This document shows positions 22,913-31,048 of a stretch of 43,799 bases of DNA, piece by piece. The position numbers and the translations under genes are program-made. How positions within the stretch are numbered: position 1 is the first letter of the stretch; each line of letters begins with the position of its first letter. Below the pieces are notes generated by a model, which ran no database searches, was not told the DNA's origin, and saw nothing but the letters and a program-made list of their open reading frames with translations. The stretch lies in assembly GCF_900095385.1 (NCBI RefSeq), contig NZ_FMID01000023.1:1-43799 (forward strand). Reading direction: 5' to 3'. This DNA comes from Methanoculleus chikugoensis (GTDB lineage: Archaea > Halobacteriota > Methanomicrobia > Methanomicrobiales > Methanoculleaceae).

Positions 22913-24213
22913 TACAATGACCTCCTGTCAACAACTTTCTTCGACTTGCCTTCGAACCGGGGAAGAGTTCCCGGTTCGACCAGTTCGACGTCCACGCTCA
23001 CGTTCAGCGAGCTCCGCAGGCGGTGCTCCACGACCTTCTTGATCACCATCAGTTCGGTGATCTTGTCGGAGAACGCCTCTTCGCTCACCTCCACCCGCAC
23101 GAGCATGTTATCGAGCGCACCTTTGCGGTCGACGACGATCTGGAAGTGTCTGCCGACCTCGGGGATCTCGAGCAGCGCGTGCTCCACCTGCGACGGGAAG
23201 ACGTTGATGCCCCGGACGATCAGCATGTCGTCCACCCTCCCGCGGATCCGGCCGATGCGCGGGTGGGTCCGGCCGCAGGCGCAGGGGCCTTCCTCGATGG
23301 CGGTGAGGTCGCCGATCCGGTACCTGACCATGGGAAGAGCCTCTTTCTGCAGCATGGTGATGGTCAGCTCGCCCTGTTCGCCGGCCTCTAGCACCTCGCC
23401 GGTCGTGGGGTCCACGATCTCGACGAGAGCGAGGTCGCCCCAGATGTGGATCCCCTGCTGCTCGGTGCACTCGGTGAACATCGGGCCGGAGAGTTCGCTC
23501 GTCCCGTATATGTCGTAGGCGCGGATCCCGAGCCAGTCCTCGATCCTGCCCCGCATCTGCTCCGACCAGGGCTCGGCGCCGAGGAAACCCATGCGAAGGT
23601 CGGTGTCGTTCTTGATCGAGACGCCCATCTTCTCCGCCACCTCTCCGATGTGGAGGAGGTAGGAGGGGGTGCAGGCGATGGCGGTGACGTGGAGGTCCTG
23701 CATCAGTTCGATCTGCCGCTCGGTGTTCCCGACGCTTGTCGGAAGGACGGTTGCGCCGACCCGTTCGGCGCCGTAGTGGGCACCGAGGCCGCCGGTGAAG
23801 AGGCCGTAGCCGTAACTCACCTGGATAACGTCGCCCCGCCCGAGACCGCAGGAGGAGAACGCCCGTGCGAGCGACTCGCTCCAGTTCTGGATATCCCGCT
23901 CCGTATACCCGACGACCGTCGGTTTCCCCGTCGTCCCGGAGGAGACGTGGTACCTGACCAGTTCGTTCCGTTCGGCGGTAAAGATCCTGTCCGGGTAGCC
24001 GTCCCGCAGGTCGTTCTTGTACATGAACGGGAGTTTCGCGACATCTTCGAGCGTCCTGATGTCGTCGGGGTGAACCTGCTGCTCCTTCATCCGGCGCCGG
24101 TAGAAGTCGTTGAAGCTGTAGAGCCTGTATACCAGGGATTTAACGAGTTTGAACTGGAGACGCCGCAGTTCATCGAGCGGCATCTCCTCAATCCGCGGGT
24201 TCCACGAAGCCAT
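22912..24213 (-). CDS. paaK: Phenylacetate-CoA ligase-type adenylate-forming enzyme
   Basis: The 433-residue enzyme belongs to the PaaK branch of the ANL superfamily and would join an aryl acetate to CoA with ATP. It shows the P-loop YHVSSGTTGKPTVVGYT (about 88-104), IACTPSYLLHIGE, the adenylate motif YDIYGTSELSGPM (about 235-247), and the C-terminal RGINVFPSQVEHALLEIPE with the hinge aspartate region GRVDDMLIV. It shares about half its residues by eye with the next gene upstream, pointing to duplication. Start and stop each share one base with neighbours. Methanogens use such ligases with indolepyruvate oxidoreductase to salvage aryl acids; that partner is not in the window. Confidence 0.9.
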   Translation of the reverse strand: MASWNPRIEEMPLDELRRLQFKLVKSLVYRLYSFNDFYRRRMKEQQVHPDDIRTLEDVAKLPFMYKNDLRDGYPDRIFTAERNELVRYHVSSGTTGKPTVVGYTERDIQNWSESLARAFSSCGLGRGDVIQVSYGYGLFTGGLGAHYGAERVGATVLPTSVGNTERQIELMQDLHVTAIACTPSYLLHIGEVAEKMGVSIKNDTDLRMGFLGAEPWSEQMRGRIEDWLGIRAYDIYGTSELSGPMFTECTEQQGIHIWGDLALVEIVDPTTGEVLEAGEQGELTITMLQKEALPMVRYRIGDLTAIEEGPCACGRTHPRIGRIRGRVDDMLIVRGINVFPSQVEHALLEIPEVGRHFQIVVDRKGALDNMLVRVEVSEEAFSDKITELMVIKKVVEHRLRSSLNVSVDVELVEPGTLPRFEGKSKKVVDRRSL

Positions 24214-25502
24214 CAGATCGCTCCCCGCCGGTCGATGACCCGTTTGGCCTTCCCCTCGAAACGGGGGAGCGTTCCCGGCTCCACCAGTTTCACCGCCGTC
24301 CGAAGGCCGAGCGCATTGTGGAGTTCGCCGGAGATCTTCTTCTGCATACGGGCGAGGTCCTGGAGTTCACCGGAGAACCCCGCCCTGCTCATCTCTACCT
24401 CGATGTTCATCTCGTCAAGATGTTTGACGCGATCGATATATACGATGAACTGCTCCCCGACCTCCGGAAGGGCCCGCAGCACATGCTCGATCTGGGACGG
24501 GAAGACGTTGATCCCCCGGATGACCAGCATATCGTCGCTCCGGCCGGTGATCCGCTCGATCTTCTGCCCGCGCCCGCAGGCACACCCGTCGTCCATCAGC
24601 CGGGTCACGTCGCCGGTGCGGTAGCGGATGAGCGGCAGGGCGTTCTTGACGAGCGGCGTGATGACGAGTTCGCCGCGCTCGCCGGGAGCGAGCCGCTCGC
24701 CGGTCTCCGGATCGATGATCTCGACAAGGTAGCAGTCGTGCCAGATGTGAAGCCCGTCCCTCTCCGGGCACTCGAACGCCACGCCGGGGCCGTACATCTC
24801 CGAGAGTCCGTAACTGTCGTAGGCCTTCACCCCGAGACGCCGTTCGAGCTCGTTACGCATGCTCTCCGACCAGGGTTCGGCCCCGAATATCCCGGTCTTG
24901 AGGGTATCCAGCGTCTTTCCCATCGACTCGGCCACCTCGGCGAGGTGGAGGGCGTAACTCGGCGTGCAGTGAATGGCGGTCACCCCGAAGTCCTCGATCA
25001 TCTCGATCTGGCGGCGGGTGTTTCCGGTCGCGCTCGGGATCACGGTCATCCCGATCTTCTCGGCGCCGTAGTGGAACCCGAGCCCCCCGGTGAAGAGGCC
25101 GTAGTTGACAGCGTTCTGGAAGATGTCGTCCTCGCATAGACCGATCATCGTCATGTTCCGCGCGATCAACTCCGACCAGTTCTCCAGATCCTGCCGGGTG
25201 TAGCCGACGACGGTCGGCTTGCCCGTCGTGCCGGAGGTGGTGTGAATCCGCACGATCTCTTTCAAGGGGGTCGCAAAGAGGCCGAACGGGTATCCGGCCT
25301 GAAGTTCCTTTTTGTAGGTGAAGGGGAGTTTCTCCACGTCGTCGAGCGTCCTGATCTCGTCCGGCGAGATGCCCGCTTCTTTTAGTTTTCTCTGGTATAG
25401 TCCTACTTTCTGTGCCTGGTGCAGCGACCATTTCAGCCGCTTCAGTTGCAGATCCGCGAGTTCGTCAGGCCGGATCGTCTCCATCGCTCTATTCCAGAAC
25501 AT
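24213..25502 (-). CDS. paaK: Phenylacetate-CoA ligase-type enzyme, second copy
   Basis: The 429-residue protein starts MFWNRAMETIRPDELADLQ. Its motifs are HTTSGTTGKPTVVGYTRQD, AIHCTPSYALHLAE, YDSYGLSEMYGPG and RGINVFPSQIEHVLRALPEVGEQF, as in the downstream paralogue. The cysteines in DDGCACGRGQK (and CACGRTHP in the other copy) are usual in this family and may bind metal. The frame is open 39 codons further upstream, but ATG at 25502 is preceded by GGGAT and gives the normal family N-terminus. TGATG joins it to the next gene. The two copies could form different substrate specificities; this is not readable from sequence. Confidence 0.9.
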   Translation of the reverse strand: MFWNRAMETIRPDELADLQLKRLKWSLHQAQKVGLYQRKLKEAGISPDEIRTLDDVEKLPFTYKKELQAGYPFGLFATPLKEIVRIHTTSGTTGKPTVVGYTRQDLENWSELIARNMTMIGLCEDDIFQNAVNYGLFTGGLGFHYGAEKIGMTVIPSATGNTRRQIEMIEDFGVTAIHCTPSYALHLAEVAESMGKTLDTLKTGIFGAEPWSESMRNELERRLGVKAYDSYGLSEMYGPGVAFECPERDGLHIWHDCYLVEIIDPETGERLAPGERGELVITPLVKNALPLIRYRTGDVTRLMDDGCACGRGQKIERITGRSDDMLVIRGINVFPSQIEHVLRALPEVGEQFIVYIDRVKHLDEMNIEVEMSRAGFSGELQDLARMQKKISGELHNALGLRTAVKLVEPGTLPRFEGKAKRVIDRRGAI

Positions 25503-26010
25503 AGTATCCCATCGTTTTTTTACCGGTTGGAGAGATCGTGCCCCATCCCGGCTATATTGCCCGGCATCAAGGTGCGGCATTCCCTGCCGGAATCGCACTT
25601 TCGCACCTCCGGCGCTCAAACTCCGTTCCCGAAACCCTTCCAGGTTTCTCCAGCTCCGATTCTGACGAACCGTCGCATCCTGAAGGGACCGTCGTTCGTC
25701 GGTGCTCCTGCCGCACCGCCGGACATACTTTACCTTTATGTGGGCGGGCGGTGCGGAAAAGGTTTGTCAAGACTTGGCATGACACACCGTGTCAGTCTCC
25801 GGTCCGGTTACACGGTCCCGGGTCGTCCAGACCCTTCCTTCCCGAAGCGTCTCCTGAGCAACCCCCGAAGGACCCGCGCCGGGCGGCGGGCACAGGCAGG
25901 CGGCCGGCCGATCCGCTCCCCTTATGCCGATGTTGTGTTCTCTCTGTATCCGGGAGATTCGATGCATTAATCACCAAAAACAGCCCAATGTTCATTTCCA
26001 GAGTGATCGA
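25503..26010. repeat. Gene-free region before cas1 with hairpin modules
   Basis: No gene is supported in these 508 bases. Hairpin-module sequences recur at about 25603-25665: CGCACCTCCGGCGCTCAAACTCC, then GAAACCCTTCCAGGTTTCTCCAGCTCC, followed by ATCCTGAAGG. A TATA-like TATTGCC or CTTTACCTTTATG (about 25728-25740) is far from the cas1 ATG. No direct repeats of CRISPR type and no leader were found. Confidence 0.5.
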
Positions 26011-26946
26011 ATGACAGCGACGGAACCCTGGCTCCCCGTCTTCGGCTACGGGGGGCACATCAAGGCGACGACACAGGAGCTGATCATCGCGCGCGGGAGC
26101 AATACCCGGCGTTACCCCTTACAGACGGTGAAGCACCTCCTGATCGTCGGCGGGCATACCCTGCACACCTCGGCGGTGACGAATCTCCTCAAAGCCGGCG
26201 CTGCCATCACCATCTTCGACATCGACGGCACGCCCGTCGGATACCTCTACCCGTACGGCTACCGGCCGGACGAGGCGGTGCGCCTCGCCCAGGAGCGGGC
26301 CGGCCCCCACCGGTTCGCTCAGCCGCTTGCGCGGGCCGCCCTCCAGTCGAGGCTTCTCCTCCTCGAGGAACTCTACGATCAGACCGGGCACGATATCTTC
26401 TACGCCGGAGAACTTGACTTCCTCTATCAGGCCCGGGAGGAACTCTCGGCCTCGGTCACGATGGAGAATCTGCGTCGACTCTCCCGCCTGACCGCCGATA
26501 TGTACTATGAGATCCTCTCCCGCACGCTCCCGCCGGAACTCGGGTTCCGCCGCAGGACGAGCCGCCCCTACCTCGACCCCGTCAACGCGATGTTTGCATT
26601 CGGTTACGCGATGCTTTACGGCAACTGCTGCGTCTCGGTGGTCGGGGCTCACCTCGATCCCAACCTCGGCATGCTTCATGAAGGGGCGGGGAGTTTCGTC
26701 CACGACCTCATCGAACCGCAGAAAGCCTCGATGGTGGATCGTGCCGTCATCCGGTTTGCCCGCGAAGAGATCTCAAGCGGGGATTACGAATGCGGGGAAA
26801 AGCGGTGTTATCTTGGTAGCGATATCTCGGCCCGGCTGAGCGCGGCGCTCCGCGACTCCATCGACCAGGCCCGTATCGACGCACAGGTGCGCATCGTGCG
26901 GGATGCGCTCCTTGCAAACGCCGAGTTTCACGTGCTGTACTGGTAA
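26011..26946 (+). CDS. cas1: Stand-alone Cas1-family integrase/nuclease
   Basis: The 311-residue protein has the Cas1 fold pattern: a beta-rich N-terminal domain (VFGYGGHIKATTQELIIARG, VKHLLIVGGHTLHTSAVTNLLKAGAAITIFDIDGTPVG, 9-78) and a helical catalytic domain with RRRTSRPYLDPVNAMFAFGYAMLYGNC (180-206). Candidate metal ligands are Glu152 (TMENLRRLS), His223 (MLHE) and Asp232/Glu235 (HDLIEP), so catalysis looks intact. No cas2, cas4, effector, repeat array or DNA polymerase (casposon sign) is near. Stand-alone cas1 genes are known in methanogen genomes but their role is not. ATG at 26011 follows GAGTGATCGA; the end overlaps the convergent acylphosphatase gene by 19 bases. Confidence 0.88.
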   Translation: MTATEPWLPVFGYGGHIKATTQELIIARGSNTRRYPLQTVKHLLIVGGHTLHTSAVTNLLKAGAAITIFDIDGTPVGYLYPYGYRPDEAVRLAQERAGPHRFAQPLARAALQSRLLLLEELYDQTGHDIFYAGELDFLYQAREELSASVTMENLRRLSRLTADMYYEILSRTLPPELGFRRRTSRPYLDPVNAMFAFGYAMLYGNCCVSVVGAHLDPNLGMLHEGAGSFVHDLIEPQKASMVDRAVIRFAREEISSGDYECGEKRCYLGSDISARLSAALRDSIDQARIDAQVRIVRDALLANAEFHVLYW

Positions 26947-27215
26947 CTGCCCCGCTGGATGGTGAACTCGGGGTACGCAGCGTGCGGGATCTCCCGCTGG
27001 ACGAGATCCCTGACGACGACCCGGGGACACCCGTAGAGCATGGAGACGAACTTATCGAGGATGACCGGGTCGGCGGTTGCGGTGATGAGCACCCGCCCGT
27101 CGGGGAGATTCATCGCCTCGCCGCCGACGCCGAGATTGGTGGCGATCCTCTTGATGCACGCGCGGAACCCGACGCCCTGCACCCTTCCCGAGACCCGGAT
27201 CTCGATCGTCTTCAC
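26928..27215 (-). CDS. acyP: Acylphosphatase
   Basis: The 95-residue enzyme hydrolyses acyl phosphates such as carbamoyl phosphate. It has the signature GRVQGVGFRACIKRIA (10-25), with the catalytic Arg in GFR, and a less typical second region: GEAMNLPDGRVLITATAD, where the usual catalytic Asn lies within MNLPDG. GTG at 27215 is the start, overlapping the stop of the upstream 1188-residue gene as GTGA (27212-27215), so it is translated by re-initiation. Its 3' end overlaps cas1 on the other strand by 19 bases. Confidence 0.9.
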   Translation of the reverse strand: MKTIEIRVSGRVQGVGFRACIKRIATNLGVGGEAMNLPDGRVLITATADPVILDKFVSMLYGCPRVVVRDLVQREIPHAAYPEFTIQRGSYQYST

Positions 27216-30200
27216 AGCCAGTGCTCCTGGATGATCCGCATGGACATATCCAGCTCGTCGTAGACTTCGTCCCGGATCGCCGAGTCGCGGATGTTGAGCG
27301 CCTCGCTCACGGCCAGATCGAGGATCTCCCTCGTGCGGTCTTCGTAACGCTCCGCATAGATCCGGCACGCCATATCGCCGAGCACGAACGCCCGCCGCGA
27401 GAGCGGCCTGATGATCCGGGCCTCCTCGAGCGCGCAGAGCAGCATCCTGTCCGCAACCTCCTGCTGCCCCGCGCCCCGGGCAATGAGGTAGAGTTCCGTG
27501 TAGTAGGCTGCCCGCTTTGCCCTGTCGGGCGCCGCACGTATCGCTCGATCGAGCGTGACCATGTCCTTTGTGGTGTACTCGCCGTTCCGGATCTTGTCCC
27601 GGCAGTCGAGGATCCTGGCATACACGGAGTTCTTCCATGACGGGGGCATGTTCTGATCGAGCTGGACAGTCAGGTTGTACCGGATCCTGTCGTCTTCGAT
27701 TGCGGAGACGATACCGGCGGCGCGCTCTCGGGCGGCCGGTTTCCCGCTTGCCCGGTAGAACGAGAAGAGCATCCGGGCCATCCGCTGCTGCGCCATAGCG
27801 GTGATGAACGGGATCTGGATGTAACCGGCGGTCTGCTCCATGCCGTTTAACAGTTCTTCGATCTCCTCTTCGTCGCCGTACGTCTCGGCGAACTGTGCCA
27901 CGTCAAAGAGCATCGAGAGCCGGACGTAGGGAGAGGGGATGTTCACGACCGTATGGCACATCGACGAGAGGATCTCTTTTCTCTGCGCAGGTTCGCTGAC
28001 CATGTCGAAGACCGCCGCGAGAGCGTCCACGTACTCGACCGGATCCTCGATCCTGTCGACCTGCCCCATTGCCCATTCGATGTCATTCTCCTGCCGGTTC
28101 ACGGAACTGAGGTTTCTTGCGGCGTAGATCAGGTTCTTCCTGACGAATGCCTCTCGCTCGCTCCCTGCGGCATCAAGCGTCTCCTGCGCCTCGGCAAGGT
28201 AGTCTCTGGCTGCATCGTGATCGATCCCGGCCATGAGTCCGGCGAGGTCGGCGAGCATGATCGCGCGGACGGACGGATCGGAGAGGTCGCCGATGGTCTC
28301 GTGGAGCCTCCGGATGATTGTCTCGGCCTGCTCAACGTTTTCGAGAGCCGAGTAGGCGCTCACGATCCGGTACATCCCGGTGTAGCGCGCGTAGACGTCG
28401 TTGGTGTGCTCGAAGAGCCGGTACATCAGTTCGAGCACCGGCTGCGCTGCCGCCCCTCCTTCGCTCCCTTCGAGCAGGTACGCCGTCACCTCATACGGAT
28501 CGGCCGAGTCGAACTCTTTCGTGTAGTCGGTGAAGAACGTGAGGATCCGCTGTATCATGGCGGTCCGCTCGTATTCGCCGTCGATCTCCAGGGAGAAGAG
28601 CGACATGGGCGCCGCAAAGATCGGGCTCGCGTAGACCTGCGTGTACTCGAGCATGATATCGACGTAACTTGCTATCTTGATCGATATCTCCTCGCGCGAG
28701 GTGCTGGTCTTGAGGAGGTTGAGCGCGATCTCGAACGGTTCCATCATGCCGTCGAAGATCTGCGCCTCACCCCGGGAGAGGTGGTCCGCCACCTGCAGGC
28801 TCCCGACCCGGACGTAGCCTTCGATGAGGGGATCGGCCAGTTGCCGCTGCAGGGACGGGTCGGCAATCTGGGAGAGGATCTGGCCCGCCTCGTCCAGCGC
28901 CTGAAGCGAGAGCTGTTCGATCCCGTACATGATCAGGCCGTGGACGACCTTGCCCATCGCAAAGAGGCAGTAGTCCCGCTCTAAGAGGGACGTGGAGAGA
29001 ACCCGCATCCCGTGAAGCAGGTCGAGGTCGCCGTCCTCAACGGCGAGCACGGCAGCCTGGTCCACGATGCCCCCCATCGCCTCGGCCCGTGTCCGCTGGT
29101 CCACGATCTCGCAGGTGAGTCCGGTCGCGTGCCGGAGGAGATCCCGGTCTTTCCGGGCGACGCCGACCCGTGCCATCTCGACTGCGATGGTCGAGATGGC
29201 CTGCTCGCGGAGATCCTGTTCGCCAATCTGGCTCACCAGATCCACGAGGGCCGACGGCTCTTTCTGGCGGACGAACCCCCGCTCGATCAGGATGGTGCTG
29301 CACTCGAGAAGCAGGGTGTCCTGTGTGCGGTGAGAGTCCACGAGTTCCTTTATGGCCGGTATGTGCCTGACGATCTCGTCAAAGTCGTACTCCTTGCAGA
29401 AGTCGGTCACCGCCTGGTGAACCAGCGAATCGGCGATCTCGATATCCAGCGGGGCGAGGATGTTCTCGCGGACGAGTGCGATCTCGTCGCGCCGGACCCC
29501 CTCCTTGATCAGGCGAACGCTGGTATCGAAGAATTGGGCGTTGATCCTCTGTGCACTGCTGCTGGCCTTCTTCATGACCTCGATCGCGTGATGGAAGTCG
29601 CCCATGCGGGAGAGTGCGTCGGTGATCTGCCGGTAGAGCTGGGCCGCTTTTGCAGCATCGCAGGACTCGTCGATCAGCGGCGTGATGTCGAGGAGGACGG
29701 TAGGGTTGCCGCTTTTCTCGACGACCGCGATCCCGGAGAGGACAATCTCTTCGATGGGAAGCTGGGTCTCTCCCGCACCCCGGGCGTTGAACTCGAACGC
29801 CTTCTCGAGGAACCAGCGTTCCCCGCTCCGCTCGGCTTTCTTCAGGAGTTCGAGGACGAGGGTCTGGCCTGCCCACGGCTTTTCGTCGTCGATCCTGAGC
29901 AGTCTGGTGTATACCTGTTTTTTGTCCCGCTGGCGGTCGAGGAGCTGCTCGGTCAGGATCGCGAGAACCTCCGTGAGCCGCTCTTCGGGGATATCCGGGA
30001 GAGAGTCAAGGATATGTTCGATATCGGAGATCTCCTTCTTCAGGGAGGATTTCCAGGCGGCGTCCACGATGTCGGCGATTGAGTTGGTGCGCCGGATCTT
30101 CTGGTTGATCTCGGCGGCGCTTAAAAGGCCGCGGATCACGAGGTTGATATCGCCGGCCTCGATGCCGGCCCCGGCGATCGCCCGGGCCACGTCGGCGTGG

Positions 30201-30778
30201 AGTTGCGACTGCCGCGATATGTCGCCGATCTCGGGAAGCATCTGGAGAGCATACTGCATGATCTCGACGTTCCGGTGCTTCTGCCCGTACCGGATGAAGA
30301 GCGGGATGATCTCGGAGAGGATGGCCGAGCGGTATTTGCGGATGCTGATCTTATCGAAGGCCTCTCCTCCTTTCTCGATGTAATGGATGTCGCCGGAATC
30401 AACCCCGGCTTGGACGAGGTCACGGGAGATCCGGGCGAGGATATCTGACTGATGGCTCTTGCGATCGAGTTTATCGACCAGTGTGAATATCGCGGAAAAC
30501 CATGCTTCGTCTTTTTTCTCGCTATAGATGGCGGCAGCACGGTTGGCGAGATCGAATATCTCTTCTCTGGTCGGTTCGACGAGCTGGCTTAAGAGTTCCG
30601 GCTGGCCTTCGTCGAACGCCGCTTCGACCAGGGCGGCATTCATCTGCTCGTAGAGCGATCTCTTCTCCTTCCTCGTCTGGGTCTCCGATATGTCCGAAGC
30701 TACCTTTTCAAGCTCACGCAGATCGCCAGAAGAGATAGCGGAGTTGATCTTCTGTTTTATCTGTAGCTTTCCATCCAT
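27212..30778 (-). CDS. Very large all-helical repeat protein (alpha-solenoid), function unknown
   Basis: The 1188-residue soluble protein has no signal or membrane segment. It consists throughout of helix pairs of 35-40 residues. Recurring units include ILARISRDLVQAGVDSGDIHYIEKGGEAF, HADVARAIAGAGIEAGDINLVIRGL, ISTIAVEMARVGVARKDRDLLRHATGL and MGGIVDQAAVLAVEDGDLDLLHGM, giving a loose pattern I-A--A--G-----D---L--A. TPR- or HEAT-like scaffolding is likely. No catalytic motif was found. The downstream acylphosphatase start overlaps its stop. A TATATAT box about 57 bases upstream could serve the gene. Codon use matches neighbours. Confidence 0.85.
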   Translation of the reverse strand: MDGKLQIKQKINSAISSGDLRELEKVASDISETQTRKEKRSLYEQMNAALVEAAFDEGQPELLSQLVEPTREEIFDLANRAAAIYSEKKDEAWFSAIFTLVDKLDRKSHQSDILARISRDLVQAGVDSGDIHYIEKGGEAFDKISIRKYRSAILSEIIPLFIRYGQKHRNVEIMQYALQMLPEIGDISRQSQLHADVARAIAGAGIEAGDINLVIRGLLSAAEINQKIRRTNSIADIVDAAWKSSLKKEISDIEHILDSLPDIPEERLTEVLAILTEQLLDRQRDKKQVYTRLLRIDDEKPWAGQTLVLELLKKAERSGERWFLEKAFEFNARGAGETQLPIEEIVLSGIAVVEKSGNPTVLLDITPLIDESCDAAKAAQLYRQITDALSRMGDFHHAIEVMKKASSSAQRINAQFFDTSVRLIKEGVRRDEIALVRENILAPLDIEIADSLVHQAVTDFCKEYDFDEIVRHIPAIKELVDSHRTQDTLLLECSTILIERGFVRQKEPSALVDLVSQIGEQDLREQAISTIAVEMARVGVARKDRDLLRHATGLTCEIVDQRTRAEAMGGIVDQAAVLAVEDGDLDLLHGMRVLSTSLLERDYCLFAMGKVVHGLIMYGIEQLSLQALDEAGQILSQIADPSLQRQLADPLIEGYVRVGSLQVADHLSRGEAQIFDGMMEPFEIALNLLKTSTSREEISIKIASYVDIMLEYTQVYASPIFAAPMSLFSLEIDGEYERTAMIQRILTFFTDYTKEFDSADPYEVTAYLLEGSEGGAAAQPVLELMYRLFEHTNDVYARYTGMYRIVSAYSALENVEQAETIIRRLHETIGDLSDPSVRAIMLADLAGLMAGIDHDAARDYLAEAQETLDAAGSEREAFVRKNLIYAARNLSSVNRQENDIEWAMGQVDRIEDPVEYVDALAAVFDMVSEPAQRKEILSSMCHTVVNIPSPYVRLSMLFDVAQFAETYGDEEEIEELLNGMEQTAGYIQIPFITAMAQQRMARMLFSFYRASGKPAARERAAGIVSAIEDDRIRYNLTVQLDQNMPPSWKNSVYARILDCRDKIRNGEYTTKDMVTLDRAIRAAPDRAKRAAYYTELYLIARGAGQQEVADRMLLCALEEARIIRPLSRRAFVLGDMACRIYAERYEDRTREILDLAVSEALNIRDSAIRDEVYDELDMSMRIIQEHWL

Positions 30779-30856
30779 TTTGATCAGCGCTCTCTCGTGG
30801 GTTCTGCATCATGGATATCCATTATCAGATATATAGGTTGCCCCCCTCTCACAAGA

Positions 30857-31048
30857 ATGTTTTTCAATGGATTTGGAGAGTTCCTCAAAAATATCGGGGA
30901 TAAGGTGAAGGATAGCAGTCATCCCGGGCACCGCGTGCGGAACTGCTTCATCGTATGCCGATCCCGCAGGCGAGGGGTTGGGGCGGCGGGGGATCGGGTC
31001 TGTCCCCGCCCGCGTTTGTGGTTGCCCGGGGCTCTAATTCGGCTCTAA
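30857..31048 (+). CDS. Possible small protein, doubtful
   Basis: A frame of 63 codons starts MFFNGFGEFLKNIGDKVKDSSHPGHRVRNC about 25 bases after a TATATAT box (30828-30836), so it could be a leaderless mRNA. The first 20 residues look like an amphipathic helix, but the rest is Arg/Pro-rich, as random GC-rich sequence would give, and it ends against the glmM gene of the other strand. It may be a decayed gene start. Confidence 0.2.
   Translation: MFFNGFGEFLKNIGDKVKDSSHPGHRVRNCFIVCRSRRRGVGAAGDRVCPRPRLWLPGALIRL

Noticed and set aside
25503-26010. Possible CRISPR array or leader beside cas1
   Set aside because: No direct repeats with regular spacing are present; the repeated sequences are hairpin modules also found far from cas1.
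26011-26946. Casposon (cas1 with family B DNA polymerase and terminal repeats)
   Set aside because: No polymerase, helix-turn-helix or nuclease gene is adjacent, and no terminal inverted repeats with target duplication were found around it.
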